DNA of 17,942 nt. Source: RGIG8775 sp045537235 (GTDB lineage: Bacteria; Bacillota; Clostridia; Oscillospirales; CAG-272). The stretch lies in assembly GCA_045537235.1 (NCBI GenBank), contig JAZSPB010000069.1, positions 1-17,942 of the forward strand. Direction: 5' to 3'. The notes under the pieces are model-generated. The model worked only from the letters and a program-made list of their open reading frames with translations, was not told where the DNA came from and did no database searches. Every line of letters starts with the position of its first letter. Position 1 is the first letter of the stretch. Shown here piece after piece: positions 1-7,084 of the stretch. The translations under genes and the position numbers were made by a program.

Positions 1-85
1 ATTGTGCCCTTGGTAAAATTTGAGCGAACACACTGCACCCCATGGGGTACCGCTATGTTCGCTCAAACTACAATAAGGGCGCAAT
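1..85. repeat. Long imperfect palindrome at left end
   Basis: Bases 1-30 and 56-85 form inverted arms. The outer parts (1-11 against 75-85) match at 10 of 11 positions, the inner parts (TTGAGCGAACA at 20-30 against 56-66) match perfectly, and the middle of the arms is diverged. The spacer 31-55 contains a small CCCCATGGGG palindrome. The right arm is also the outer part of the repeat found inverted at the far end of the window, so this may be two head-to-head copies of one element. Confidence 0.7.
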
Positions 86-142
86 AGAAAAGTTTTTGCG
101 GAGCTTTTTTCAAAAAGCGACCTCCCCCGCGCCCGCAGGCGC
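51..142 (+). repeat. Dispersed intergenic repeat, left copy
   Basis: This block recurs as its reverse complement at 17846-17938 with only a few substitutions and 1-2 nt indels. It holds, in order, a CGCTATGTTCGCTC segment, a GGGCGC segment, a T-rich/A-rich small hairpin (GCTTTTTT-CAAAAAGC, 103-118) and a GC-rich tail with GCGCCCGCAGGCGC. It carries no coding signal and resembles non-autonomous palindromic or MITE-like intergenic repeats; the family is not identified. Confidence 0.8.
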
Positions 143-188
143 CCCAAAAACACAAAAAACAACTGATTTTTTGAAAAAATTGCAAAAG

Positions 189-202
189 GCATTTACAAAT
201 GC
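189..202. promoter_or_regulatory. Perfect dyad over the asnS -35 element
   Basis: GCATTT-AC-AAATGC is a perfect inverted repeat that covers the -35 hexamer of the asnS promoter. A further CATTTGT half-site lies at 229-235, close to the expected transcription start. The position suits a repressor-binding site, but no regulator is encoded nearby and the AT-rich sequence makes chance possible. Confidence 0.3.
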
Positions 203-220
203 GGAAAAAAGTGGTATACT
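192..220 (+). promoter_or_regulatory. Sigma-A-type promoter of asnS
   Basis: TTTACA (192-197), a 17-nt spacer and TATACT (215-220), preceded by TG at the extended -10 position. Transcription would begin near 227 and give a leader of about 49 nt before the start codon, too short for a T-box. Confidence 0.75.
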
Positions 221-275
221 AAAATATCCATTTGTATTTTTGCGCTATGTGCGTTATAGTTAGAGGTGTAAGATT

Positions 276-1670
276 ATGAAGAGAGATTTGATCAGAGGGC
301 TTCATGCGGATATGCAAGCCTATGCTGACCGCGAGGTAACACTCGGCGGTTGGGTCAGGAGTGTGAGAACCGGCAAGGACTGCGGCTTTATCGACTTGAA
401 TGACGGTAGCTGTCACAAGGGCGTTCAGGTAGTTTTTGAACGGCAATTTGTTGAAAATTTTGTCGAGGTGGGCAAGCTCAATGTGGGCGCGGCGATCGTT
501 GTTCACGGCAAGCTGGTGCTGACACCCGAAAATAAGCAGCCGTTTGAAATCAAGGCCATGAGCATTGAAGTTGAGGGAGCTTCTACTCCGGATTATCCTT
601 TGCAGAAAAAGGGACACAGTGTAGAGTTTTTGCGCGATATCGCCTATCTTCGCCCCAGAACCAATCTTTTCTCGGCGGTCTTCCGTGTTCGCAGTGAGGT
701 GGCCTTCGCTATTCACGATTTCTTCCATAAGAGAGGCTTTGTCTATGTTCACACGCCGCTCATCACCGCTTCCGACTGTGAGGGCGCGGGAGAGATGTTC
801 CGCGTGACGACACTGGATATGGAGAATCCTCCCAAGACCGAGGACGGCAAGGTCGATTTTTCCAAGGATTTCTTTGGTAAGAGTACCAACCTGACGGTTT
901 CGGGTCAGCTTGAAGGCGAGACCTATGCCATGGCATTCGGCAATATCTATACCTTCGGTCCCACCTTCCGTGCCGAGAATTCCAACACTGCAAGACACGC
1001 GGCCGAGTTTTGGATGATCGAGCCCGAGATCGCATTTGCGGATCTGAACGACAATATGCAACTGGCATGGGATATGATCAAGCATATCATCAACCATGTT
1101 CTTGAAAACTGCAAGCAGGAGTTGACTTTCTTCAACAGCTTTGTGGATAAGGGGCTTCTGGAGCGTCTTGAGATGCTGGCTGCCAGCGATTATGAGAAGG
1201 TGACTTACACCGAGGCGGTGGATCTTTTGATGAAGAGCGGACATGAGTTCCAGTATCCCGTTTCGTGGGGATGCGATCTTCAGACCGAGCACGAGAGATA
1301 CCTTACCGAGGTTATCTACAAGAAACCCGTATTCGTCATCGATTATCCCAAGGAGATCAAGTCCTTCTATATGCGCTTGAATGACGACGGCAAGACTGTG
1401 GCGGCTATGGATCTTTTGGTGCCCGGTGTGGGAGAGATCATCGGAGGCAGCCAGCGTGAGGAGCGTCTTGATGTTCTGCTTGCCCGTATGGAAGAGTGCG
1501 GCCTTCGCGAGGAGGATTATTGGTGGTACGTCAACCTTCGCCGCTATGGTGGTACAAAGCATGCGGGTTACGGTCTTGGCTTTGAGCGTATCATCATGTA
1601 CTTGACGGGTGTTTCCAATATTCGCGATGTCATTCCTTATCCCAGAACGGTAGGAAACGCAGAATATTAA
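276..1670 (+). CDS. asnS: Asparagine--tRNA ligase
   Basis: Class II aminoacyl-tRNA synthetase that charges tRNA-Asn with asparagine using ATP in the cytoplasm. The 464-aa length fits bacterial AsnRS. The N-terminal OB-fold anticodon-binding domain covers about residues 20-100 (GGWVRSVR near 24-31). The catalytic core shows motif 1 near HTPLITASDCEGAGEMF (159-175), motif 2 at TFGPTFRAENSNTARH (226-241), and motif 3 at GLGFERIIMYLTG starting at 433. The SDCEGAGEMF segment with a following insertion separates AsnRS from bacterial AspRS. AGAGGTG at 262-268 supports the start. An extended-10 promoter sits 56 nt upstream and no T-box leader is visible, although asnS genes in Firmicutes often have one. 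A hairpin and an esterase gene follow. Confidence 0.97.
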   Translation: MKRDLIRGLHADMQAYADREVTLGGWVRSVRTGKDCGFIDLNDGSCHKGVQVVFERQFVENFVEVGKLNVGAAIVVHGKLVLTPENKQPFEIKAMSIEVEGASTPDYPLQKKGHSVEFLRDIAYLRPRTNLFSAVFRVRSEVAFAIHDFFHKRGFVYVHTPLITASDCEGAGEMFRVTTLDMENPPKTEDGKVDFSKDFFGKSTNLTVSGQLEGETYAMAFGNIYTFGPTFRAENSNTARHAAEFWMIEPEIAFADLNDNMQLAWDMIKHIINHVLENCKQELTFFNSFVDKGLLERLEMLAASDYEKVTYTEAVDLLMKSGHEFQYPVSWGCDLQTEHERYLTEVIYKKPVFVIDYPKEIKSFYMRLNDDGKTVAAMDLLVPGVGEIIGGSQREERLDVLLARMEECGLREEDYWWYVNLRRYGGTKHAGYGLGFERIIMYLTGVSNIRDVIPYPRTVGNAEY

Positions 1671-1688
1671 TAATAAATATGTAGAGAC

Positions 1689-1729
1689 ATACCCGCGACA
1701 GACCTTTTCTGATCGCGGGTATCGCTTTA
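1689..1729 (+). terminator. Hairpin between asnS and esterase gene
   Basis: ATACCCGCGA (1689-1698) pairs perfectly with TCGCGGGTAT (1713-1722), and the loop can extend the stem through CAGA/TCTG. Only a weak T-tract (CGCTTT) follows, so it may act as a partial terminator or a mRNA-processing element that lowers esterase expression relative to asnS. The esterase ribosome binding site begins right after it. Confidence 0.5.
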
Positions 1730-1739
1730 GGAGGAAAAT

Positions 1740-2501
1740 ATGGCACTGTTACACGTTGATTTCTTTTCTCGCGTGCTTAAGATGTGTGTGCAGATGGATG
1801 TGATCTTGCCGCAGGAAACCCAAGGTCAGATCGGTATGGCCGGAAAAGGCGGACGCAATTACCCCACCCTTTATCTTCTCCACGGTCTCAGTGATGATCA
1901 CACCATTTGGCAGAGACGCACTTCGATCGAGCGTTATGTCAGTGATAGGGGAATGGCGGTGGTTATGCCGTCCACGGCGAGGTGCTGGTATACAGACAGC
2001 CCGTCGGGAAAATATTTTTCTTATATTGCCGATGAGCTTCCCGAGATCTGCCGTGAATTCTTTCCGAATATGTCGAGCTTGAGAGAAAATAATTATATCG
2101 CAGGTCTTTCCATGGGCGGATATGGCGCGTTCAAGATTGGGATGTCTCGACCGGAACGATTTTCCATGGCGGCGTCGCTATCCGGCGTGATGGATATTCG
2201 GCTCTACGGCGAAAAAGCGGAGCACCGACATATCTTTGGCGAGACGATCGAGGGCACGAAAAATGATTTGTTTTCCGTATCGCGAGAGCTTGCAGCAAGC
2301 GGAAAGCCGATGCCTGAACTGTTTCAATGGTGCGGCACCGAGGATGCGCTTTATCCGTGCAATGTGCAGATGCGTGATCATTTACAGAGTCTCGGTTTTT
2401 CGCTTACGTATTCCGAATCCCACGGAAACCATGCATGGAATTATTGGGACGAGCAGATTCAAAATGTGCTGGCTTGGATCGGAGAAAAAAGAAACGGTTA
2501 A
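1740..2501 (+). CDS. Alpha/beta hydrolase, esterase D / tributyrin-esterase family
   Basis: A 253-aa serine hydrolase of the PF00756 type (esterase D, FrmB, tributyrin esterase, Est1E-like). The oxyanion segment LYLLHGLSDDHTIW lies at 44-57. The nucleophile elbow is GLSMGG with Ser124. The acid is probably Asp202 (GTEDALYP), and the base is probably His231 in the GNHAWNYW segment that the family uses at its end. No signal peptide or membrane segment is present, so it should act in the cytoplasm. The substrate cannot be read from sequence: short-chain acyl or acetyl esters are likely, and feruloyl or S-formylglutathione-type substrates are possible. The start is set by AGGAGG at 1729-1734. It lies 69 nt after asnS behind a hairpin and has no separate promoter that I can see. 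Confidence 0.88.
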   Translation: MALLHVDFFSRVLKMCVQMDVILPQETQGQIGMAGKGGRNYPTLYLLHGLSDDHTIWQRRTSIERYVSDRGMAVVMPSTARCWYTDSPSGKYFSYIADELPEICREFFPNMSSLRENNYIAGLSMGGYGAFKIGMSRPERFSMAASLSGVMDIRLYGEKAEHRHIFGETIEGTKNDLFSVSRELAASGKPMPELFQWCGTEDALYPCNVQMRDHLQSLGFSLTYSESHGNHAWNYWDEQIQNVLAWIGEKRNG

Positions 2502-2578
2502 GTCCACCGTGTTTTCGTTCGGATAATTAAAAGCTGGGAGTAGCGAATGCGATCTGTGTGGCTTGCTAATGCTAAATC

Positions 2579-2624
2579 TTGACCGATCGTCGAGGACACA
2601 CGCTTGAGTGAAGATGGCGGTCAA
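2579..2624 (+). other. Possible stem-loop downstream of esterase gene
   Basis: TTGACCG (2579-2585) can pair with CGGTCAA (2618-2624), enclosing 32 nt. There is no T-tract and no known RNA motif. It may be a 3' UTR structure or chance. Confidence 0.25.
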
Positions 2625-2662
2625 ATTACAGAATCCAAATGAATCAAAACAGCGAAAAAGTA

Positions 2663-2707
2663 CCCCAAATGACGCGAGAGTGGCGTTTTTTGGGGGCTTT
2701 TTGTTTT
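2663..2707 (+). terminator. Rho-independent terminator after asnS-esterase unit
   Basis: CCCCAAA (2663-2669) pairs with TTTGGGG (2689-2695); inside it ACGC pairs with GCGT. A T-rich tract (CTTTTTGTTTT) follows. It lies about 160 nt after the esterase stop and fits termination of the plus-strand unit. Confidence 0.8.
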
Positions 2708-3158
2708 AAAGTTTTTTGATGGCGCGCTTCGCGCGGATGTGGAGCTCCTCCTGTGGAGAAGGAGCAGATATTGGGAGATGGTTGCGGCGATTTGGATTGC
2801 ATTTTTTTTGAATGTCCTTCAGGGGGCAACGGTTTCATAGGATGATGGACGTTTTCTCCGATAAGGAATGGGGGTCAATGAGAATGTTACTTCGTTTGTC
2901 CAATGGAATGAGTCATAGAATATGTCTTTTGCGGTTTTATCTGCGTTTAAGGATGGATGTTTTAATGAGATAATATGGAATATAATGCGAACTTTTGATG
3001 CTAAATGAAGGGCTGATCACTTCCGGTTTTATTGCAAGAGTCCAATTTGAAAGCCAAGATAAGGCTTCTGCGTTGGTTTCGACAAAACGTGAGGCAGGGA
3101 CAGAGTGGGGGGGATTGCGCAAGGTAAGTTCCGTCTTTGTGAGACGTGTCATTTTGGT
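2708..3158. other. Intergenic region without a convincing gene
   Basis: This stretch between convergent gene groups has small GC-rich stem-loops near 2722-2735 (GCGCG-CTT-CGCGC type) and 2742-2763 (GCTCCT/AGGAGC). Open frames exist on both strands (for example 2995-3321 plus and 2937-3152 minus), but none has a ribosome binding site, domain or recognisable homology. It could contain decayed mobile DNA or a small RNA; nothing can be asserted. Confidence 0.4.
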
Positions 3159-3210
3159 AAAAAAACGGAAAAGTGCGATTTCATCTTTGGGTTTGAAATC
3201 GCACTTTTAT
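3159..3210. terminator. Bidirectional terminator hairpin
   Basis: A perfect 15-nt inverted repeat, AAAAGTGCGATTTCA (3169-3183) and its complement (3194-3208), with a 10-nt loop. On the minus strand it is followed by TTTTCCGTTTTTTT, a good termination tract for the SPFH/zinc-ribbon/TPM cassette. On the plus strand it ends in TTTT. A 12-nt direct repeat TTTTATCCATTT occurs next to it at 3205-3216 and 3235-3246. Confidence 0.7.
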
Positions 3211-3363
3211 CCATTTTTGGAGCAGAAAATCCAATTTTATCCATTTATTTTTTTGCATCGCCAGCACTTTTTTGCATTGCAGGGGCGAAAACCCAATCCT
3301 GCCGTGAAGGAGTTTGACTGATGATGATATTGTGGATTCCGCTTTTTGTTTTCTTTTGAAAAG

Positions 3364-4110
3364 TTATCTTCCGCCTCTTCCGCCGCCCGAGCGACCGCCG
3401 CCTGAGCGTCCCGAATGACTTCCGCCGCCCGAAGAGGTGCTGATGCGTCGCTTGGTGACAAAGCTACCTGTGAAGATATCGCTTTTTTCGGTCAGCTCCA
3501 TCTTGGCGAAGCGATCCAGCGGATAATTGGTAGGCTTGAGCTTCATTTTATAGCGCGCTGCAACAATTCCGCAGCTGATGCCGGCGACCGCCACTGCCAC
3601 AAGCGCGGCGATCACAATGTCACTCGGCTCAATGAAAAAGTCGCTGTTGATACGTTTTTCGGTTATCTCCGCAAAGGCTGATATGCCGTCGTAAATTTGA
3701 CCGCTTTTGAGGTTGTTGTATACCGCCGAGTGGTCCAAAATATCATCGACCTCGCTGTCGGTCAGGTTGCGGTCGGCGCGACCGTAGGTATAAAGATAGT
3801 AGTAATACTGTCCGCCGACGCGAGAGACCGTGAGAAGAACAAGGTCATTTGCGGAAAGGGAAGGAAGGATCGATGGTTGGTTGTCATCATCATAGCGCAC
3901 CGTGTCGGTTAAAACAGTCAAATGACAGTCGGTGGATTGGATAAAATCCACGATACGACTGCGCAATTGCGTCTCTTCTGCGTCCGAGAGAAGGTCTGCG
4001 CGGTCGAGAAGAAGGGTTTCCTCGGCATAGGTGGATGCTGATGCGGGGAGCACAAAGAGCACTGCAAGGACGGCAAGTAACAAAATTACGGCAAAGCGTT
4101 TGTTTTTCAT
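3364..4110 (-). CDS. TPM-domain membrane protein (YgcG/YdjH-like)
   Basis: The 248-aa protein starts with a lysine-rich N-terminus and a hydrophobic signal sequence (about 5-22) with an ASA-type cleavage site near residue 25. An extracytoplasmic TPM (TLP18.3/Psb32/MOLO-1) domain follows at about 30-155, containing the typical LLLDRADLLSDAEE opening. There is a transmembrane helix at about 164-186 and a low-complexity Gly/Ser/Arg tail (SGGG and GRSGGG units, 227-248), as in YgcG-type proteins. Its start codon overlaps the stop of the preceding zinc-ribbon gene by one base (TAATG), so translation is probably coupled; the 57 codons that the frame extends upstream lie inside that gene and were rejected. 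By analogy with B. subtilis YdjH it may work at the envelope with the two upstream proteins. The biochemical activity is unknown. Confidence 0.85.
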   Translation of the reverse strand: MKNKRFAVILLLAVLAVLFVLPASASTYAEETLLLDRADLLSDAEETQLRSRIVDFIQSTDCHLTVLTDTVRYDDDNQPSILPSLSANDLVLLTVSRVGGQYYYYLYTYGRADRNLTDSEVDDILDHSAVYNNLKSGQIYDGISAFAEITEKRINSDFFIEPSDIVIAALVAVAVAGISCGIVAARYKMKLKPTNYPLDRFAKMELTEKSDIFTGSFVTKRRISTSSGGGSHSGRSGGGRSGGGRGGR

Positions 4111-5156
4111 TACAAAATCCCTCCTAACAAGGTGATCAGTGCGGTAAGACCCACGGAGAGAGACGAGAAAAGGATGGCCAATTTGCCGAGACTGATGGGC
4201 AGTTTCCCGTAGATCTTTCCCGTGTGACCGTTCATGGCGAAGGTGTACGTCTTGCCTTTTTTCTGATAAGTAAGCATCCAAATGGGCATGAGGGTGTATT
4301 CCCAGTGGCTTTTTCGGATGTTGACATCGGTATCGAGAACATTTACCGTGGTGTATCCGCGAACGGTAGACTCAAGAAGCGTGCGTGCATATCGATTCAT
4401 CTTGCCGCGCACCTCGTCGGTCAACTCGGCTCGTTCGATGTTTCTCTTTTTGGCATGAAAGCCCGACAGATAGGGCATGGAAAAGTCGATCATCGACTCG
4501 GATGGATAGGGGAGGATGCCTTCCAGCATTTCCTTGTCCGCCTCCGAGATGGCCGAGGTTACGATGTCCTCAAAGTGGATCTCACCGCCGCGGTGGATGC
4601 TGAAATTAGAGGTCTCGGTGTACTGTATGTCGCCGTGTCGCCATGTGCGTACTCGGGTCGCTGTGGCTCGCATACGCCCGGAGGTGTCGGCATCGGTTAC
4701 CCAAAAGGGAAAGTAGATGCCCGAGATCTTCTCGGCTTGCCCTGCGGAAAAGAAATCGCGGGGCAAGAACCATTTCTTTTTGCAAAATTCAAGAAATTTT
4801 CGTTCGGCTTCCGGTTTATCATATTGGAAGGGAATGACTTTATCCGGTCGCATTTGTCCCGAAAGCTTGCCCGATAACACCACGGGATTGTGGCAATAAG
4901 GACAGAAGTCGGCGGCTGTTGTTTCATCGGCTACGAGTTCGGCTCCGCAGTTTTGGCATATGTAGGCATTCATGCTGTTGCAGTATTCCTCATCCATTTG
5001 GCGGTGGCGCTCAGCCTCCTCCTTGGCACCGGCGGCATCCAGCTCGTTTTCTTCAAAAGCGGACAGACAAAATTCACAGGAAAACTTTTGTTTTTCTGCG
5101 TCAAACACAAGTCCTGCGCCGCAGTTAGGGCAGGCATAGGTGACGGTGGTATTCAT
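4110..5156 (-). CDS. Zinc-ribbon membrane protein (TFIIB-type ribbon, YdjG-like)
   Basis: 348 aa. Two N-terminal zinc ribbons are visible: Cys9, 12, 27, 30 and Cys67, 70, 85, 88. A short charged stretch separates them (about 40-58). The central region is soluble with a conserved IYFPFWVTDAD segment (147-157). The C-terminus (about 325-347) is a hydrophobic transmembrane helix. This architecture matches the TFIIB-type zinc-ribbon proteins found beside SPFH and TPM proteins, as in B. subtilis ydjGHI. I chose the ATG at 5156 because GAGGAAGG lies just upstream; a TTG at 5171 overlaps the previous gene and lacks a better site. It follows the SPFH gene by 11 nt and overlaps the TPM gene by 1 nt. 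It probably forms a membrane-anchored complex with them (inference). Confidence 0.85.
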   Translation of the reverse strand: MNTTVTYACPNCGAGLVFDAEKQKFSCEFCLSAFEENELDAAGAKEEAERHRQMDEEYCNSMNAYICQNCGAELVADETTAADFCPYCHNPVVLSGKLSGQMRPDKVIPFQYDKPEAERKFLEFCKKKWFLPRDFFSAGQAEKISGIYFPFWVTDADTSGRMRATATRVRTWRHGDIQYTETSNFSIHRGGEIHFEDIVTSAISEADKEMLEGILPYPSESMIDFSMPYLSGFHAKKRNIERAELTDEVRGKMNRYARTLLESTVRGYTTVNVLDTDVNIRKSHWEYTLMPIWMLTYQKKGKTYTFAMNGHTGKIYGKLPISLGKLAILFSSLSVGLTALITLLGGIL

Positions 5157-5167
5157 AGGATCCTTCC

Positions 5168-6433
5168 TCAATCGCGCTTTTTACCGCAGCCGGAGCAGAA
5201 TTTACCGCTGTTTTTGGTGCCGCACTCGGTGCAGAACCAGTCAGAAGCGGGGCGGGGGCTTCCGCACTCGGAACAGAATTTGCCGCTGTTGGTGTGTCCG
5301 CATTGGCAAGTCCAGCTATCTCCGCCTTGGGCAGGTGCTTCCGGACGGGGCTTGCCGCAATTCGGGCAGAATTTACCGCTGTTGGTTTGACCGCAGGCGC
5401 ATTGCCAGCCGCCGTTTGTCGGTTGGGAGGGGCGGTTCATTTGTGACTGGTTGCTTGCGGAAGCTGCGGCCATAAAGCTGCCGCCTGCGTTCATGCCGAT
5501 GCCCATGCCCATAAAGGCGGCCGCACTTCCGTTGGGATTGCTGCCCGCCGCTTCCATGCCGCGAGCGATGGAGCCTTGTACATAGCCCTCGCGCACCGTG
5601 GGGTCACCCAGCATGGCACCCTTGTTGCGCATATTGATCAGTTCCTTGGACTCGTCATCATAGGAGATGCTGGCAATGCCCACGGAAAGAACCTCGAATC
5701 CGCGGAGCGCTTTCCACTCGGCATCCAACTCCGAGGCCATGTATTGCGAAAGCTCGCGGGATTTGCTTGTGACGTGAGAGATGCGGATATTGTCGGCGGA
5801 CATACGGTTGATAGCCGACTGAAGAGCGTCGAGGAATTCCGAAAGATACTGTTCATTGATGTCACTGATATCTACCTTTTCCGCACTCTTGGATACCACT
5901 TCGGCATAGAATTTGAGAGGGTCGGTGATCTTAATGGAATAGGTGCCGTGGGCGCGGAGAAACAGCTCGGAGTTGTAGAAATTGTCAAAATAGTTGACAG
6001 GGGCACGTGTTCCGAACTTGATGCCACGGATCTCTTGGGTGTTGACAAAGAACACCTTTTGGGAATAGGAGGGCACACCGCCGAACTTGATACGGCTGAA
6101 GGTGTCAAGAAGGGTGTCACCGAACTCGCCCGCAAAAAGAGAAGGGGCGGCGGTGTTATCCACCTTGTAGTAGCCTTCTTCGGCCGTGAAATCCACAACC
6201 TTGCCGCCGTCTACCAGCAACATGAACTGGTTGGGATAAACATGAATGACCGAGCCGTTGGAAATGACATCCGCGGTGCCTTTACGGTTGGAATTGCGAC
6301 GATCGTTTTTGCGCACCGTCTCCCCTCTTTTGAAAACGGTGGTCTCGGACATTTCGCCTGCCTCGATGACCTCTTGCCATTGATCGGCCAAGCTGCCGCC
6401 GATGGCGCTGCCGATTGCTTTGATGATTCCCAT
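5168..6433 (-). CDS. SPFH-domain protein with three C-terminal zinc ribbons (YdjI-like)
   Basis: 421 aa. The N-terminus MGIIKAIGSAIGG is amphipathic with no true membrane helix. An SPFH (stomatin/flotillin/virion-core-like) domain covers roughly 55-260. A Gly/Ala/Met-rich linker follows (about 290-335), then three near-identical zinc ribbons at 343-362, 374-393 and 399-418, the first two sharing the TNSGKFC core and the third KNSGKFC. Family knowledge: YdjI-type SPFH proteins act in membrane-stress complexes that recruit PspA-like proteins. The start at 6433 is set by AAAGGAG; an in-frame extension to 6586 would read through the terminator and is rejected. It is the first gene of a tight three-gene cassette. 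An intrinsic terminator ends only 37 nt before its start, which suggests attenuation. No pspA homologue is in the window. Confidence 0.88.
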   Translation of the reverse strand: MGIIKAIGSAIGGSLADQWQEVIEAGEMSETTVFKRGETVRKNDRRNSNRKGTADVISNGSVIHVYPNQFMLLVDGGKVVDFTAEEGYYKVDNTAAPSLFAGEFGDTLLDTFSRIKFGGVPSYSQKVFFVNTQEIRGIKFGTRAPVNYFDNFYNSELFLRAHGTYSIKITDPLKFYAEVVSKSAEKVDISDINEQYLSEFLDALQSAINRMSADNIRISHVTSKSRELSQYMASELDAEWKALRGFEVLSVGIASISYDDESKELINMRNKGAMLGDPTVREGYVQGSIARGMEAAGSNPNGSAAAFMGMGIGMNAGGSFMAAASASNQSQMNRPSQPTNGGWQCACGQTNSGKFCPNCGKPRPEAPAQGGDSWTCQCGHTNSGKFCSECGSPRPASDWFCTECGTKNSGKFCSGCGKKRD

Positions 6434-6470
6434 ATTCAATTCTCCTTTTATGTAGATTTGGTTGAATTTT

Positions 6471-6502
6471 AGAAAACGACCCCCCGAAACCGAGAGGTCG
6501 TT
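6471..6502 (-). terminator. Intrinsic terminator just upstream of the SPFH gene
   Basis: On the minus strand AACGACC (6496-6502) pairs with GGTCGTT (6475-6481). The stem extends inward by UC/GG-type pairs, and TTTTCT follows. It lies only 37 nt before the SPFH start codon, and no promoter fits in that gap. Confidence 0.8.
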
Positions 6503-6700
6503 CGTATTCGGTTCGTCAAAAACCCCGCCGAGCCGTGTAGCCGAGAGAATGAAACCCTGCCGTGCAAGGCGGTGTCCTGCCAACAACTTTACTGCTCCCA
6601 GCGTCCTTATCCCCGCCGAGACAAGTCGATCGGAATCGGGGGAAGGGAGGTCTGCAAACCATTGTCGGACATCCGGACTCCTTTAATTCATGTGTAGGTT
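6471..6700 (-). ncRNA. Structured leader RNA or small ncRNA upstream of the SPFH cassette
   Basis: On the minus strand a rod-like fold can be drawn. 6667-6674 (GGATGTCC) pairs with 6571-6577 (GGACACC, one bulge). 6662-6666 pairs with 6582-6586, and 6646-6650 with 6595-6599 around an asymmetric internal loop, with a C-run/G-run helix further in. A GCC-UUGCAC-GGC hairpin and then the terminator follow. CGAACCGA (6508-6515) can instead pair with UCGGUUUCG (6485-6493) with one bulged U, which would break the terminator. No known riboswitch, T-box, tmRNA, RNase P or SRP core motif was recognised. The 5' end is uncertain because no promoter is evident between DUF1292 and this region. Confidence 0.5.
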
Positions 6701-6750
6701 CAATTACTCAGCTATCACAAACTAAGCAGGAAACGGATCGCTCCGTGTGT

Positions 6751-7047
6751 TTACTTGTTTTCGCCGTCGTAGTCGATCTCTTCGGAGAAAAGGTCGTCAA
6801 AGTAGTCTGCGGCGTCGTCGAACTCGTCATCGTCATCGATGGAGACAAGCATTTCCTCGCCATCCTCGATAACCGCCTTCAAGATGGTGTACTCGCAAAA
6901 TTCGCCCTCCTGCTCCTCATCAGCGGGAACAAAGGCATAATATTGCGTACCTTTGAGCTCGGCCTTGCCGATCAACTCAAATTTGAGTTCGTTACCTTCT
7001 TCGTCGGTCAATGTATAGTATTCTTCGCTCATCATATTTTCATCCAT
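6751..7047 (-). CDS. DUF1292 family small acidic protein
   Basis: A 98-aa, strongly acidic protein with the DUF1292 signature: an N-terminal YYTLTDEEGNELKFELIG strand segment, then YYAFVPADEEQ and an acidic C-terminus. DUF1292 proteins are widespread in Firmicutes, usually cytosolic and of unknown function. The ATG at 7047 has GAGGT at about -9 and its own TTGACA/TAAAAT promoter; a longer frame to 7113 would start inside the -35 element and is rejected. A short ACGGA-GCGA-TCCGT hairpin occurs right after the stop but has only a weak T-tract. Transcription may therefore run on into the leader RNA and the SPFH cassette. Confidence 0.88.
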   Translation of the reverse strand: MDENMMSEEYYTLTDEEGNELKFELIGKAELKGTQYYAFVPADEEQEGEFCEYTILKAVIEDGEEMLVSIDDDDEFDDAADYFDDLFSEEIDYDGENK

Positions 7048-7084
7048 TTTTATTACCTCAACTTTACGATTATTTTCTGAATTT

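Noticed and set aside
42..263. 73-codon open frame at the left end
   Set aside because: It lies almost wholly in the dispersed repeat and the asnS promoter, has no ribosome binding site and low-complexity translation.
221..275. T-box leader for asnS
   Set aside because: The space is too short and the conserved AGGGUGG-type sequence is absent.
219..1562. 447-codon frame antisense to asnS
   Set aside because: It is a mirror of a strongly coding gene, shows no domain and has no ribosome binding site; asnS accounts for the region.
2995..3321. 108-codon frame, with a 71-codon minus-strand frame at 2937-3152
   Set aside because: No ribosome binding site, no domain, and the plus frame crosses a 15-bp terminator stem. 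Kept only as a note on the intergenic region.
6434..6586. N-terminal extension of the SPFH protein to 6586
   Set aside because: It would translate through the intrinsic terminator; the ATG at 6433 has an AAAGGAG and the family-typical N-terminus.
6571..6674. 6S RNA identity for the rod-like fold
   Set aside because: The rod is only about 105 nt, shorter than the usual 180-200 nt, and I cannot confirm conserved 6S positions by eye.
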